The position numbers were made by a program, and so were the translations under genes. The notes under the pieces were generated by a model. It saw nothing but the letters and a program-made list of their open reading frames with translations. It made no database searches and was not told the origin of the DNA. DNA of 64,000 bases from positions 1 through 64,000 of the forward strand of contig NZ_JAATVU010000014.1 in assembly GCF_013184745.1 (NCBI RefSeq), given 5' to 3'. The DNA is from Mangrovicoccus sp. HB161399. GTDB lineage: Bacteria; Pseudomonadota; Alphaproteobacteria; Rhodobacterales; Rhodobacteraceae. How positions within the stretch are numbered: the first letter of the stretch is position 1; every line of letters starts with the position of its first letter. Shown piece after piece: positions 15,838 through 24,869 of this stretch.

Positions 15838-16857
15838 ATGATGGCATCCATGATCCCCGGCCTCTATCCCTTCGGCACGCGGCCGGACGGCCAGGCGGTG
15901 CAGCGCGTCGTGCTGTCTGACGGCATGCTGGACGTCGCCGTTCTGACCCAGGGCGCCATCCTGCAGGATGTCCGCCTCAAGGGCGTCGATCACGGGCTGG
16001 CGATCGGCACGGACACGCTGGATCCCTATCTGGCCGACATGCGCTCCTGCGGCTCGCTGATCGGGCCGGTGATCAACCGCATCGCCGAAGGGCGCGCCGT
16101 GATCGCGGGCGAGACCTTCGAATTCGAGCGCAACCAGGACGGCAGGCACACACGCCATTCCGGTGCGGCCGGCACGCAGAACAAGCTGTGGGAGATCAGC
16201 GAGATGGACGACAGCTCGGTCACGCTGGAGCTGGGCCTGCCGGATGGCGAGGGCGGCTTTCCCGGCAACCGCGCGGTGGCGGCGCGCTATGCGCTGGTCG
16301 CGCCGGGCGTGCTGGAAATGCGTGTCGCCGTCACCACGGACCGGCCGACCATCGTCAATTTCGCCAATCACGGCTACTGGAACCTCGACGGAACCGACAC
16401 CTACGAGGGCCACCGGCTCGAGGTCGCGGCCGACCGGCGCTGCGTGATGGGCGAAGGCTCGCTGGTCACCGGCGAGATCGCTCCGGTGGAGGGCAGCTTC
16501 TTCGACTTCCGGCAGGGCACCATCCTGCACCCCGGGCAGGACCCGCAGATCGACCTGAATCTCTGCCTGGCGGACCGCCGCCGCCCGCTGACCGAGATCC
16601 TGACGCTGACCGGACGCTCCGGCGTGTGCATGACGGTGTCCAGCACCGAGCCGGGCGTGCAGGTCTATGACGGCGCGAATTTCAAGAATGGCGGCGCAAC
16701 GGGCCATGACGGGCGCCGCAACGGTCCCTATTGCGGGCTGGCAATCGAGCCGCAGGGCTGGCCGGATGCCTGCAACCACGCGGAGTTCCCGCCGATCCTG
16801 CTGGACGAGGGCCACGCGGTTGAGCAGGTCACGACTTGGCGCTTCTCCGCGCCCTGA
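15838..16857 (+). CDS. Aldose 1-epimerase
   Basis: A 339-residue galactose mutarotase family protein. It has CGSLIGPVINRIAEGR (the usual xGRxANRI segment, about residues 65-80), HTRHSG (about 102-107, containing the His of the substrate site), FANHGYWNLDG (NxHxYFNL motif with a second catalytic His, about 175-185), EVAADRRCVMGEGSL and a C-terminal GLAIEPQGWPDACNH with the catalytic Glu (QG-PD motif). It interconverts alpha and beta anomers of aldoses in the cytoplasm. GGAGCAACGACC supports the ATG at 15838; in-frame ATGs at 15841 and 15850 are alternatives. It follows dgoK by 82 bp and may share its transcript. Confidence 0.88.
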   Translation: MMASMIPGLYPFGTRPDGQAVQRVVLSDGMLDVAVLTQGAILQDVRLKGVDHGLAIGTDTLDPYLADMRSCGSLIGPVINRIAEGRAVIAGETFEFERNQDGRHTRHSGAAGTQNKLWEISEMDDSSVTLELGLPDGEGGFPGNRAVAARYALVAPGVLEMRVAVTTDRPTIVNFANHGYWNLDGTDTYEGHRLEVAADRRCVMGEGSLVTGEIAPVEGSFFDFRQGTILHPGQDPQIDLNLCLADRRRPLTEILTLTGRSGVCMTVSSTEPGVQVYDGANFKNGGATGHDGRRNGPYCGLAIEPQGWPDACNHAEFPPILLDEGHAVEQVTTWRFSAP

Positions 16858-16911
16858 GCGCAGGCGCAGGATCCGGATTGACCGCCTCCGGGACGCGTGC
16901 GACGCCGGGAC

Positions 16912-17544
16912 ATGCCGAGCGAACGGATCATCATGACGCCCGCCTGCGTGGCCGAAGGCGCCGCCTGGCTGGCCGGGCAGGAGCCGCGCTTCGCCGCGGC
17001 GCTGGAGCTGACCGGCGCGCTGCCGTTGCGCCGCCGCAGGGACGGGTTCGAGCCGCTCCTGTCGGCAATCGTCTCGCAGCAGGTCTCGGTTGCGGCGGCC
17101 GACGCGATCTGGGCGCGGCTGCGGACGGCGAAGCTGACCGGCCCGCGGAAAATCCTGGGAGCCACCGAAGAAGAGCTGCGTGCCTGCGGCCTGTCGCGCC
17201 AGAAGATCCGCTATGCCCGCGAACTAGCCGCGGCGCGGATCCGCTTCGGCGAACTGCGCGACGCGCCGCTGGAAGAGGTGATCGCCACGCTGGTGGCGGT
17301 GCCGGGAATCGGCCGCTGGACGGCGGAGATTTACGCAATGTTCAGCCTGGGGCGGGCAGATGTGTTCGCGCCCGGAGATCTGGCACTCCAGGAAGCGGTG
17401 CGCCTGCTTTTTGAGCTGGATTCCCGGCCCAGCGAAAGGATCTTGCGCGATATGGCCGCAGCCTGGAGCCCGTGGCGCGCGGTTGCGGCACGGCTGCTCT
17501 GGGCCTACTACCGGGTGGCAAAGCAACGCGAGGGCATAAGATGA
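16912..17544 (+). CDS. DNA-3-methyladenine glycosylase II family (HhH-GPD)
   Basis: A 210-residue HhH-GPD superfamily glycosylase that removes alkylated purines. LLSAIVSQQVSVAAADAIWAR (about residues 52-72) is the AlkA-type helix, LSRQKIRYARELA (about 96-108) follows, VAVPGIGRWTAEIYAMF is the helix-hairpin-helix, and its catalytic Asp is ADVFAPGDLALQEAV (D of PGD). It lacks the N-terminal TBP-like domain of E. coli AlkA, as usual for this short class. Starts at 16912 and 16933 are both possible; I prefer 16912 because MPSERIIMTPACVAEG matches the common N-terminus. It overlaps the following esterase by 4 bp (ATGA). Confidence 0.87.
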   Translation: MPSERIIMTPACVAEGAAWLAGQEPRFAAALELTGALPLRRRRDGFEPLLSAIVSQQVSVAAADAIWARLRTAKLTGPRKILGATEEELRACGLSRQKIRYARELAAARIRFGELRDAPLEEVIATLVAVPGIGRWTAEIYAMFSLGRADVFAPGDLALQEAVRLLFELDSRPSERILRDMAAAWSPWRAVAARLLWAYYRVAKQREGIR

Positions 17545-18215
17545 CGCGCAAGCTGAACGTCGGACGGGCGGAGCCGCAATCGGGCGAGACCAAGAGCGTG
17601 GTCGCCTTCCTGCACGGCTACGGCGCCAATGGCGCGGACCTTCTGGGCCTTTCCCAGCCGCTCGCCCAGTACCTGCCCGACACGCTGTTCCTCGCCCCCG
17701 ACGCGCCTGATCCCTGCGCCGGCAGCCCGATGGGATTCCAGTGGTTCCCGATCCCCTGGATCGACGGCTCCAGCGAGGCGGCATCGCGCGCCGGCATGGA
17801 GCGGTCCGTCGAGGACGTCCAGGCCTTCATCGACGACGTTCTCGAGGAGACCGGAGTAAGTCCCGAGAACTTCTACCTTTTCGGTTTCTCTCAAGGCACG
17901 ATGCTGAGCCTGTACGTGGCGCCGCGCCGGGACGAGGCGATCGGCGGCGTGGTCGGCTTCTCCGGCCGCCTGCTGCGCCCCGAGACACTGGAAGCCGAGG
18001 CCAAGGTGAAGCCGCCGGTGATCCTGATCCATGGCGATTCCGACGAGGTGGTGCCCTATTCGGCGCTGCGCGAGGCCGGGGACGCGCTGGCCGCGGCGGG
18101 GTTCCAGGTCTTCGCGCACACGATGAAGGGCACCGGCCACGGCATCGATCCCGAGGGGCTGAGCGTCGCGCTGGCCTTCCTGCGCCAGCAGATGGATGCG
18201 CCGCCGGAGGGGTGA
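17541..18215 (+). CDS. Carboxylesterase/phospholipase family alpha/beta hydrolase
   Basis: A 224-residue serine hydrolase of the YpfH/phospholipase-carboxylesterase family. LHGYGANGADLLGL (about residues 24-37) is the oxyanion/HG loop, GFSQGTMLSLY (about 115-125) holds the nucleophile Ser, IHGDSDEVVPY (about 163-173) the Asp and GTGHGIDPEGL (about 197-207) the His, so the triad is complete. It is probably cytosolic, since no signal peptide is seen. The natural ester is unknown. Translational coupling to the glycosylase gene (ATGA) shows a two-gene operon without implying a shared pathway. Confidence 0.88.
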   Translation: MTRKLNVGRAEPQSGETKSVVAFLHGYGANGADLLGLSQPLAQYLPDTLFLAPDAPDPCAGSPMGFQWFPIPWIDGSSEAASRAGMERSVEDVQAFIDDVLEETGVSPENFYLFGFSQGTMLSLYVAPRRDEAIGGVVGFSGRLLRPETLEAEAKVKPPVILIHGDSDEVVPYSALREAGDALAAAGFQVFAHTMKGTGHGIDPEGLSVALAFLRQQMDAPPEG

Positions 18216-18288
18216 GTCTCCTCGCTGTCACGCCATCGTCGCATATCCTGACTAGAAGGCAGATGAACTATACCGCATGTTGCGGGGC

Positions 18289-18316
18289 TTGTGCCGTTGC
18301 AAACGCGATATATAGT
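18289..18316 (+). promoter_or_regulatory. Probable promoter of the HNH gene
   Basis: TTGTGC (18289-18294) and TATAGT (18311-18316, five of six consensus) are spaced by 16 bp in an AT-rich patch within the 170-bp gap before the HNH gene. This gives a 5' leader of about 65 bases. No other convincing promoter lies in the gap. Confidence 0.45.
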
Positions 18317-18385
18317 CAGAACAGCTAGGGCGGGACGGCCCGCTCTGGTGCCGCGACGGGCAGACAGGGCGAGGATGCTTCACCC

Positions 18386-18970
18386 ATGCAGGCAGATTTC
18401 AGGACGGCTTTCGTCCGAGAACCGAACAGTCTCAAACACCATCCGGCTTTGGTGCTGAATGCGGATTACCGTCCGCTCTCCTATTATCCGTTGTCACTCT
18501 GGCCGTGGCAGGAAGCCGTGAAGGCTGCCTTCCTCGACAGGGTGAACATCATAGCCGAATACGACCACGTGGTCAGAAGTCCGACCATCGAAATCCGAAT
18601 ACCGTCGGTCGTGGTCCTCAAAGAGTTCGTCAAACCCCAGAAGCGCGTGGCCTTCACGCGCTTCAATTTATTTCTGAGGGACGAATTCTGCTGCCAGTAC
18701 TGCGGGGCGAAGGGCGACCTGACCTTCGACCACGTGGTGCCGAGGGCGCGCGGCGGGATCACCAGCTGGGAGAACGTGGTCGCGGCCTGCGGGCGGTGCA
18801 ACCTGAAGAAGGGCTCCAAGACGCTGAAGCAGGTCGGCTTCTCGCTTCAGAAGCCCCCGCGGCGGCCGTCCTCGGAGGAACTGCGCAACATGGGGCGGCG
18901 GTTTCCGCCGAACTTCCTGCACGAAAGCTGGGTCGACTATCTCTACTGGGATGCCGAGCTGGACAGCTGA
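18386..18970 (+). CDS. HNH endonuclease family protein
   Basis: A 194-residue protein with an N-terminal domain (ALVLNADYRPLSYYPLSLWPW, about residues 22-42, a hallmark of this conserved HNH family). An HNH zinc module follows: CQYCGAKGDLTFDHVVPRARG (about 113-133) with a CxxC pair and the DH catalytic pair, then NVVAACGRCNLKKGSKT with Asn and the second CxxC. All metal and catalytic residues are present. These genes are widespread in Alphaproteobacteria as single housekeeping-like loci, and their cellular target is not established. It converges with rpsI and is separated from it by that gene's terminator. Confidence 0.88.
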   Translation: MQADFRTAFVREPNSLKHHPALVLNADYRPLSYYPLSLWPWQEAVKAAFLDRVNIIAEYDHVVRSPTIEIRIPSVVVLKEFVKPQKRVAFTRFNLFLRDEFCCQYCGAKGDLTFDHVVPRARGGITSWENVVAACGRCNLKKGSKTLKQVGFSLQKPPRRPSSEELRNMGRRFPPNFLHESWVDYLYWDAELDS

Positions 18971-18985
18971 CGGCCGCCAGGCAGG

Positions 18986-19014
18986 AAAAAACGCCCGCAG
19001 TTTCCTGCGGACGT
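18986..19014 (-). terminator. Rho-independent terminator of rplM-rpsI
   Basis: Read on the minus strand, ACGTCCGCAG pairs with CTGCGGGCGT over a GAAA tetraloop (18991-19014, one G-U pair), followed by a run of T (18986-18991). It lies about 30 bp after the rpsI stop. There is no T-run on the plus-strand side, so it serves rpsI rather than the HNH gene. Confidence 0.88.
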
Positions 19015-19045
19015 TCGAAAGCATGGGGCTTGCGCCCGCTGCCGA

Positions 19046-19537
19046 TCAGCGCTTCGAGAACTGGAAGGAGCGGCGTGCCTTGCGGCGGCCGAATTTCTTC
19101 CGCTCGACGACGCGGCTGTCGCGGGTCAGGAAGCCTGCCGCCTTCAGCGCGCCGCGCAGCGACGGATCGTAGAGCTGCAGGGCCTTCGAGATGCCGTGCT
19201 TGACCGCGCCTGCCTGGCCGGAGAGGCCGCCGCCGGTGACGGTTGCATAGACGTCGAACTGGTCTTCCACGCCGGCCACGGTGAAGGGCTGGCGCAGGAT
19301 CAGGCGCAGCACCGGACGTGCGAAATACACGGTCTGGTCCTTGCCGTTCACGACGACCTTGCCGGAGCCCGGCTTGACCCAGACGCGTGCGACAGCGTCT
19401 TTCCGCTTGCCGGTCGCGTAGGAGCGGCCGAGCTCGTCACGCACCGGAGCGCGCGGGGCTTCTTCGACGGCAGCCGTGGCGACAGTGCCCGCGACGGCCT
19501 GGTTCAGGTCTTCCAGGGACTTGAGTTCCTCGGCCAT
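19046..19537 (-). CDS. rpsI: 30S ribosomal protein S9
   Basis: A 163-residue S9 with an alphaproteobacterial N-terminal extension (about 35 residues, Glu/Ala-rich) before the conserved [21 protein letters not shown]. Further core segments are [19 protein letters not shown] and the basic C-terminus [17 protein letters not shown], whose final Lys-Arg reaches the P-site tRNA in known structures. The start follows rplM by 2 bp, the classic rplM-rpsI operon order. Confidence 0.98.
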   Translation of the reverse strand: MAEELKSLEDLNQAVAGTVATAAVEEAPRAPVRDELGRSYATGKRKDAVARVWVKPGSGKVVVNGKDQTVYFARPVLRLILRQPFTVAGVEDQFDVYATVTGGGLSGQAGAVKHGISKALQLYDPSLRGALKAAGFLTRDSRVVERKKFGRRKARRSFQFSKR

Positions 19538-19539
19538 GA

Positions 19540-20001
19540 TCAGCTCCGCGCGTTCTTGGCGTTCAGGGATTTGACATCCAGCACTTCCGGCGCCTGGGCC
19601 TCGTGCGGATGCTCGGTGCCGGCGTAGATGCGCAGGTTGGTCATCAGCTGGCGGGACAGGCGGTTGCCCGGAAGCATGCGCTTCACGGCAGCTTCCACGA
19701 CGCGGCCCGGATAGCGGCCGTCGAGGACCTTGTCCGCGGTGGTCGACTTGATGCCGCCCGGGTGGCCGGTGTGGCGGTAGTAGGTCTTTTCCGTGCGCTT
19801 CTTGCCGGTCAGCTTGACCTTGTCCGCATTGATGATGATGACGTTGTCACCCATGTCCATATGCGGAGTGAAGGTTGCCTTGTGCTTGCCGCGCAGGCGC
19901 ATGGCGACGATCGAGGCAAGACGGCCCAGAACCACGCCCTCGGCGTCGATCAGGATCCACTTCTTGTCGATGTCAGCCGGTTTGGCTGTGTAGGTTTTCA
20001 T
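19540..20001 (-). CDS. rplM: 50S ribosomal protein L13
   Basis: A 153-residue L13 of normal length. [16 protein letters not shown], the [21 protein letters not shown] segment (about residues 44-64), [29 protein letters not shown] and the [10 protein letters not shown] tail are all conserved. First gene of the rplM-rpsI pair, with its own promoter upstream (20075-20103). It is a component of the large subunit and assembles early. Confidence 0.98.
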   Translation of the reverse strand: MKTYTAKPADIDKKWILIDAEGVVLGRLASIVAMRLRGKHKATFTPHMDMGDNVIIINADKVKLTGKKRTEKTYYRHTGHPGGIKSTTADKVLDGRYPGRVVEAAVKRMLPGNRLSRQLMTNLRIYAGTEHPHEAQAPEVLDVKSLNAKNARS

Positions 20002-20074
20002 GGTGGGCACCTTGGTGGGTTCCGATGAATGTCTCGCGGGAGTGCCCCGGAGGGCGCCCGACTCGCGTTGCGGG

Positions 20075-20103
20075 TATGTGCCAAAACCCCGCAGCCTTTG
20101 CAA
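20075..20103 (-). promoter_or_regulatory. Probable sigma-70 promoter of rplM-rpsI
   Basis: On the minus strand TTGCAA (20103-20098) and CACATA (20080-20075) are spaced by exactly 17 bp, about 75 bp upstream of the rplM start. The -10 is a moderate match. The spacing and position fit a ribosomal protein promoter. Confidence 0.5.
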
Positions 20104-20266
20104 GCGCAATTGCCGAAATTTATTACGTGTTCGCAGTCACTTGCGAGAAAGGTAATTAGTTACCTCACAAAATTGGCGGAATCGCGCGGCGCGCAGGGAC
20201 GGCGGCGGGCTTGCGGGGGCGGGGCGCGCCGGCGAAGCTCCGGCGGAGGGAGAACGGGAGGGTTCC

Positions 20267-21061
20267 ATGACCGAAGAACGGATCCGGCTCCGCCGCGAGG
20301 GGGCGGTGGCGCATCTGGTGCTGGACGATCCAGGCAGGCTGAACGCGCTGTCGGATGCGATGCTGGCCGAGCTGAAGGCGCGCCTGGAGGAAATTTCCGC
20401 CGATCCGTCGGCGCGCGTGGTGGTGCTGGGAGCGGCGGGCAAGGCCTTCTGCGCCGGGCACGACCTGAAGGAGATGACGGCCGGGCGGCAGTCCCCGGAT
20501 GGCGGCGCGGCCTATTTCGCCGATCTCTTCGCCCGCTGCTCGGCGGTGATGAAGCTGATCCGGACCATGCCGCAGCCGGTGATCGCGCGGGTTCACGGCG
20601 TGGCTGCGGCAGCGGGCTGCCAGCTGGTGGCCAGCTGCGACCTCGCCGTGGCGGCCGAGGGCACGCGTTTCGGCGTCAACGGCGTCAATATCGGGCTGTT
20701 CTGCTCGACGCCGATGGTGGCGCTCAGCCGCAACCTGCCGCGGAAGCAGGCCTTCGAGATGCTTGTGACCGGCGAGTTCCTCGATGCCGCCCGCGCGCAG
20801 GAGCTGGGGCTGGTGAACCGGGTCGTGCCCGTGGACTGGCTCGACGCGGCGGCGGACGAGCTGGCGGAGGGCATCGCGGCCAAGCTCGGCGCGGCGGTGC
20901 GGATCGGCAAGGGCGTGTTCTACGACCAGTTGGAGCTGCCTCTGGACCGGGCCTACGAGCTGACCTCGGCGGCGATGGTGGCGAACATGCTGGAACCGGA
21001 CACGGCCGAGGGCATCTCGGCCTTCCTCGAGAAGCGCGCGCCGGCCTACCGCCAGGACTGA
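20267..21061 (+). CDS. Enoyl-CoA hydratase/isomerase family protein (ECHDC3-like)
   Basis: A 264-residue crotonase-fold protein. The oxyanion-hole segment KAFCAGHDLKEM (about residues 62-73) and the second CoA-site segment VHGVAAAAGCQLVASCDLAVA (about 109-129) are clear, followed by GVNIGLFCSTPMVALSRNL, which is typical of the ECHDC3-like subgroup. At the positions of the two catalytic Glu residues of enoyl-CoA hydratase this protein has no clear Glu, as in that subgroup, so hydratase activity should not be assumed. A GGAGGG box precedes the start. It converges with the helicase gene (3-bp gap). Confidence 0.85.
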   Translation: MTEERIRLRREGAVAHLVLDDPGRLNALSDAMLAELKARLEEISADPSARVVVLGAAGKAFCAGHDLKEMTAGRQSPDGGAAYFADLFARCSAVMKLIRTMPQPVIARVHGVAAAAGCQLVASCDLAVAAEGTRFGVNGVNIGLFCSTPMVALSRNLPRKQAFEMLVTGEFLDAARAQELGLVNRVVPVDWLDAAADELAEGIAAKLGAAVRIGKGVFYDQLELPLDRAYELTSAAMVANMLEPDTAEGISAFLEKRAPAYRQD

Positions 21062-21064
21062 GGC

Positions 21065-23515
21065 TCAGCCGATCCGCCGCGGCGGGGCGGGCGCCAGGGC
21101 TGGGGGGCGGTCGAGCGCGGCGAGGCCCGCCGCCTCCATCGCCCGCGCCGCCTGTTCCTCCATCAGCCGCTCGCGCCCGGCGCCATCCACCGGGACACGG
21201 CCCGCTTCGAGGAACAGGGGCGCGGCAAGCGGCGTGATCCGGCCCAGCCGCACATGGTCGATCCGCCCGCCGATCCGCGCCAGCATCTCCTCGATCCGGC
21301 CGAAATCGACCAGCCCCTTCAGCGCCTCTTGCCGCGTGATCTGCATCAGCAGGTGGTCCGGATCGTATTTCCTGAGCGTGTCATAGAGGATGTCGGTGGA
21401 AAACGTCGCCTGCCGTCCGGTCTTGCGGCTGCCCGGGTGGTTGCGCTCGATCAGCCCGGCGATGGTCGCCACGCTGCGGAAAGTCCGCTTCATCACCGCA
21501 TTGCCCTGCAGCCAGGTCTCGAACCCCTCGCGCAGGTTGCCGGCGGCGAAAAGCGGCGCGGGGTCCTCAAGCGGCTCCAAACCCCAGATCAGGACGGCAT
21601 AGTCGCTGGCGACGAAGCCCAGCGGCGCCAGCTTGAGGCTCTCCATCCGCTGCGTCGCGAGCAGCCCCAGGGTCTGCATCGCGTTGCGCCCGGCAAACCC
21701 GTAGATGCAGGCATGGTGCCGTCCGTCATGCGGGAAGCTTTCGACCAGCAGCCGGTCGCGCCGCGGCATCTGCGATACCTCGCGGTGCAGCCGCAGCCAG
21801 TCGGCGGTATGGCCGGGCAGGGCGGGCCAGTCCTCCTGCGCCAGCATTTGCAGGATCCGGTCGGACAGCTGCGTCGAGTTGGCGAATTTCGTGCCGCCGA
21901 AGACCGCCACTTTCGGCTCGCGGCCCTTGTCGCGGCTGACCTCGACGGTCATCTCGCGCAGCCCCTCGTAGCGGAGCACCTGGCCGCCCATCAGGAACGT
22001 GTCGCCCGGCGTCAGAGTCGCGGCGAAGGCTTCCTCGACCTCGCCCAGGGACGGCCCGCGGCCGCGCATCCGCACCTTGACGAGGTCGCTGTCCTGGATC
22101 GTGCCGAGGTTCATCCGGATCAGCCGGTCCGCGCGGGGATCGCGCAGCCCCCAGCGTCCGTCCTCCCGCTGCTTCAGCCGCTGCCAGCGGTCATAGGCGC
22201 GGAAGGCGTAGCCGCCCGTCGCGCAGAAATCGAGGCAGGCATCGAACTCCGCCCGCGCCAGTCCGGCATAGGGTCCGGCCTGCACGACTTCGGCATGAAG
22301 CGCATCCGCCTCGAAATCCCCGGCACAGGCAACGGCCAGGATGTGCTGGCAGAGCACGTCGCGCGGTCCCGGCCCGCGCGGCGCGCCGTCGAGGTCGCGC
22401 GCCTTCACCGCCTCCAGCGCGGCCCGGCATTCGACCACCTCGAAGCGGTTGGCAGGCACAAGCAGCGCCTTCGACGGCGCGTTGTAGCGATGGTTGGCGC
22501 GGCCGATCCGCTGCACCAGCCGCTTGACGTTCTTCGGCGCGCCGATCTGGATGACCAGGTCGACATCGCCCCAGTCGATCCCCAGGTCGAGCGAGCCGGT
22601 GCAGACCACGGCGCGCAGGGCGCCCTCGGCCATCGCCGCCTCGACCTTCTGCCGCTGCTCGCGGGCGAGGCTGCCATGGTGGATGCCGATGGGCAGGCCC
22701 TCGGCGTTCTGCATCCACAGCTCGCGGAAGAAGATCTCCGCCTGGGCGCGGGTGTTGTGGAAGATCAGCGTGGTGCGGTGGCGCTTCACCTCCTCCAGCA
22801 CTTGGCCGATGGCGTAGCGCGCGCCGCCCCCCGCCCAGGGCGGCGGCTCCGGCAGCTGCATCATCGCGATGTCGGGCTCCGGCCCCGGATCGGCGGTCAG
22901 AACGGGGCAGGGATCGGGATGGCGGGCGAGGAAGCGGGCCAGCGCGGGCGGGTCCTCCACCGTCGCCGACAGGCCGACGCGGCGCAGCCCGGGACACAGC
23001 GCCTGCAGCCGCGACAGCGCCAGCATCAGCTGGTCGCCGCGCTTCGACTCGGCCAGCGCGTGGATCTCGTCCAGCACGATGCGTTGCAGCCCGGCAAAGA
23101 TCCGCGGCGCATCCGGGTAGGAGATCATCAGCGCCAGGCTTTCCGGCGTGGTCAGCAGGATATGCGGCGGGTCGGCGCGTTGTCGCCGCTTGGCGGTCCA
23201 TGAGGTGTCGCCGGTGCGGTCCTCCACCCGGATCGCGGCGCCGCTGCCTGCGATGGGCGCCTCGAGATTGCGGCGGATATCGGCGGCCAGCGCCTTCAGC
23301 GGCGAGACATAGAGCGTGTGCAGCCCCTTGCCCGGGGCAGGACCCAGCTCGGCCAGCGTCGGCAGGAAGCCTGCCAGCGTCTTGCCGCCGCCCGTCGGTG
23401 CGATTAGCAGCTGGGCGGGCAGGTCCTTCCGCGCCAGCATCTCCGCCTGGTGGGGATGCAGCGACCAGCTGCGGGAGGCCATCCATTGGGCGATATGATC
23501 GGGCAGCGCGCTCAC
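21065..23515 (-). CDS. Ligase-associated DNA damage response DEXH-box helicase (Lhr-type)
   Basis: An 816-residue superfamily 2 helicase of the bacterial Lhr-core/LhrC type. Visible motifs are APTGGGKT (Walker A, about residues 39-46), TLYVSPLKALAADI (Ia), LLTTPESLALM (Ib region), VLDEIHALAESKRGDQLMLAL (DEIH, about 147-167), VGLSATVEDPP (III), IFHNTRAQAEIFF (IV), VVCTGSLDLGIDWGDVD (V) and VQRIGRANHRYN (VI). The C-terminal Lhr region (winged helix and DUF4145-like) is present. The family acts with PdeM, a ligase and an exonuclease in DNA repair; pdeM lies 14 kb away, so the module is split in this genome. Confidence 0.92.
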   Translation of the reverse strand: MSALPDHIAQWMASRSWSLHPHQAEMLARKDLPAQLLIAPTGGGKTLAGFLPTLAELGPAPGKGLHTLYVSPLKALAADIRRNLEAPIAGSGAAIRVEDRTGDTSWTAKRRQRADPPHILLTTPESLALMISYPDAPRIFAGLQRIVLDEIHALAESKRGDQLMLALSRLQALCPGLRRVGLSATVEDPPALARFLARHPDPCPVLTADPGPEPDIAMMQLPEPPPWAGGGARYAIGQVLEEVKRHRTTLIFHNTRAQAEIFFRELWMQNAEGLPIGIHHGSLAREQRQKVEAAMAEGALRAVVCTGSLDLGIDWGDVDLVIQIGAPKNVKRLVQRIGRANHRYNAPSKALLVPANRFEVVECRAALEAVKARDLDGAPRGPGPRDVLCQHILAVACAGDFEADALHAEVVQAGPYAGLARAEFDACLDFCATGGYAFRAYDRWQRLKQREDGRWGLRDPRADRLIRMNLGTIQDSDLVKVRMRGRGPSLGEVEEAFAATLTPGDTFLMGGQVLRYEGLREMTVEVSRDKGREPKVAVFGGTKFANSTQLSDRILQMLAQEDWPALPGHTADWLRLHREVSQMPRRDRLLVESFPHDGRHHACIYGFAGRNAMQTLGLLATQRMESLKLAPLGFVASDYAVLIWGLEPLEDPAPLFAAGNLREGFETWLQGNAVMKRTFRSVATIAGLIERNHPGSRKTGRQATFSTDILYDTLRKYDPDHLLMQITRQEALKGLVDFGRIEEMLARIGGRIDHVRLGRITPLAAPLFLEAGRVPVDGAGRERLMEEQAARAMEAAGLAALDRPPALAPAPPRRIG

Positions 23516-23602
23516 GCCCCTCAGTTAGCCCGCGGCGGCGGCTCCGGCCAGTGGCGGCGGCAACCGAAAATTAGCGCCGGAGGCGCATGGTGGCGCGGTA
23601 CC

Positions 23603-24202
23603 GTGTTTTCCGAGTTTCGCGTCTTGCCTGCACCGAGCCTTCCCCAGCCGCCATTCCACCTGCGCTTCCCCAAGCCGCTGGTGGTCGATGTGGACCAAGC
23701 CCTTCTGGCAGTGCCGGAGACCCAGCTGAGCGCGCCCGATCCGGCCGAGCTGCGCCTGCACCGTCCGGCGCTGGAGCTGCTGCGGCTCTGGCGGCGGTTC
23801 CGCGGGCAGATCCAGCTGCTGACCGGCCTGCCGCAGGATTGGGGGCTGTGGCTCTGCGAGGCGCTCGGGCTGAGGGCCAGCGTGACCTGCACCGGGCGCC
23901 GCGCCCAGGACAAGGCGACGGTGGCGATGAAGCATCACGGCATGCGCAGCTTCGAGCTGCTCTGCGGCCTGCCGGCGGCGGAAGCGCTGGGACCCTATGT
24001 CCACCGGCTGTGGCTGATCGGCGAGCGGCATGCGCTGCAGGACCGGCTGCGCAGCAGCGGCGTGGCCATGTCCATGCTCGACGGCAGCGACACGGTTGCG
24101 ATGCGCGATCTTGTCGGCCGGGGCAGCTCGGGCTGGGGCGGGACCGAGGCAAAGCCGCTTTCGCCGCTCTCGATCGAAGCGAACCGGCGCTACCGGCCCT
24201 AG
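23603..24202 (+). CDS. Hypothetical protein, HAD-like pattern
   Basis: A 199-residue open frame with consistent GC3-type codon use. Nothing closely recognised, but the order of motifs recalls a HAD-type phosphatase fold: LVVDVDQALLAVPE (DxD, about residues 26-39), then LLTGLPQDW (Thr of motif II), QDKATVAMKH (Lys of motif III), and LIGERHALQDRL near motif IV. The motif I position after DVD is Gln-Ala rather than the usual Gly-Thr. The start is uncertain; GTG at 23603 is in frame but has only a distant GGAGG. It sits between the helicase gene and dead IS DNA, so decay or a recent origin should also be considered. Confidence 0.45.
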   Translation: MFSEFRVLPAPSLPQPPFHLRFPKPLVVDVDQALLAVPETQLSAPDPAELRLHRPALELLRLWRRFRGQIQLLTGLPQDWGLWLCEALGLRASVTCTGRRAQDKATVAMKHHGMRSFELLCGLPAAEALGPYVHRLWLIGERHALQDRLRSSGVAMSMLDGSDTVAMRDLVGRGSSGWGGTEAKPLSPLSIEANRRYRP

Positions 24203-24860
24203 CAAGGCAGGCCAAGTGCGGCGGAGGCCCGGCGCCGCCCGCGTCCCTTGCCGTCGGCACGCCCCGAGGTGGCACCGCTGCGCTGGCGGTGTTGGTTGCG
24301 GCGCGGCGGACATTGCGCAGATCCACCATCCCGGCGGAACATCCGGTGCATGCTGCGGCGTCGGAAGTCGATGGAGGCAACCGGTCGCCGGAGGGCCGCG
24401 CTGTCCCCTCTGACTGCCGCTTGAAGGGCAGAGGGACTTTCGCGTGGTGGCGCCCTTTCTGCAGACCCTGTCCCGCAGCGCATCGGCATCCGGGCTTTGC
24501 TGCAGTCCCGCGCGCCGGCTGCAGGTTCCGGACGTCGGAGCATGGTGGCCGACTTGGTCCGCGCTGCCGTTTTCCGCCAAGGCTTGGGTGTCTTGCGCGC
24601 AATGTCCCGCGGCGGACGTTCCGAATTCCCTGCAATTGGCCAAGGGTGTGGGAAGAGGACCGCCGCATCGGCTGCACTCCGCGGAGCGTGCTCCAGCGGC
24701 GCGGTGAGTCATGGATGGCCCTTCCACCCTCGTGCCCCCAATGCCGAGCGACGCGTAGCCGAGGGCAGGACCCGGCGGGAAATCGTGCGCTGCATCTGGC
24801 GGTACATTGTCGGCCTTGAACGCGGCCATCAGTCAGCGGGAAGGGTCTGGTCCGGGTTTT
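24203..24860. other. Gene-free stretch beside a dead IS
   Basis: No gene is recognised on either strand. The sequence is GC-rich with many short open frames, like the other IS-remnant regions, but I could not place its fragments in a transposase family. It may be the 3' part of the decayed element at 24870-26250 or a separate, older insertion. Confidence 0.4.
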
Positions 24861-24869
24861 GCCCATGGT

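Noticed and set aside
21254-23203. A 649-codon plus-strand open frame antisense to the helicase gene
   Set aside because: The minus strand carries all helicase motifs. The plus frame has none and no ribosome binding site.
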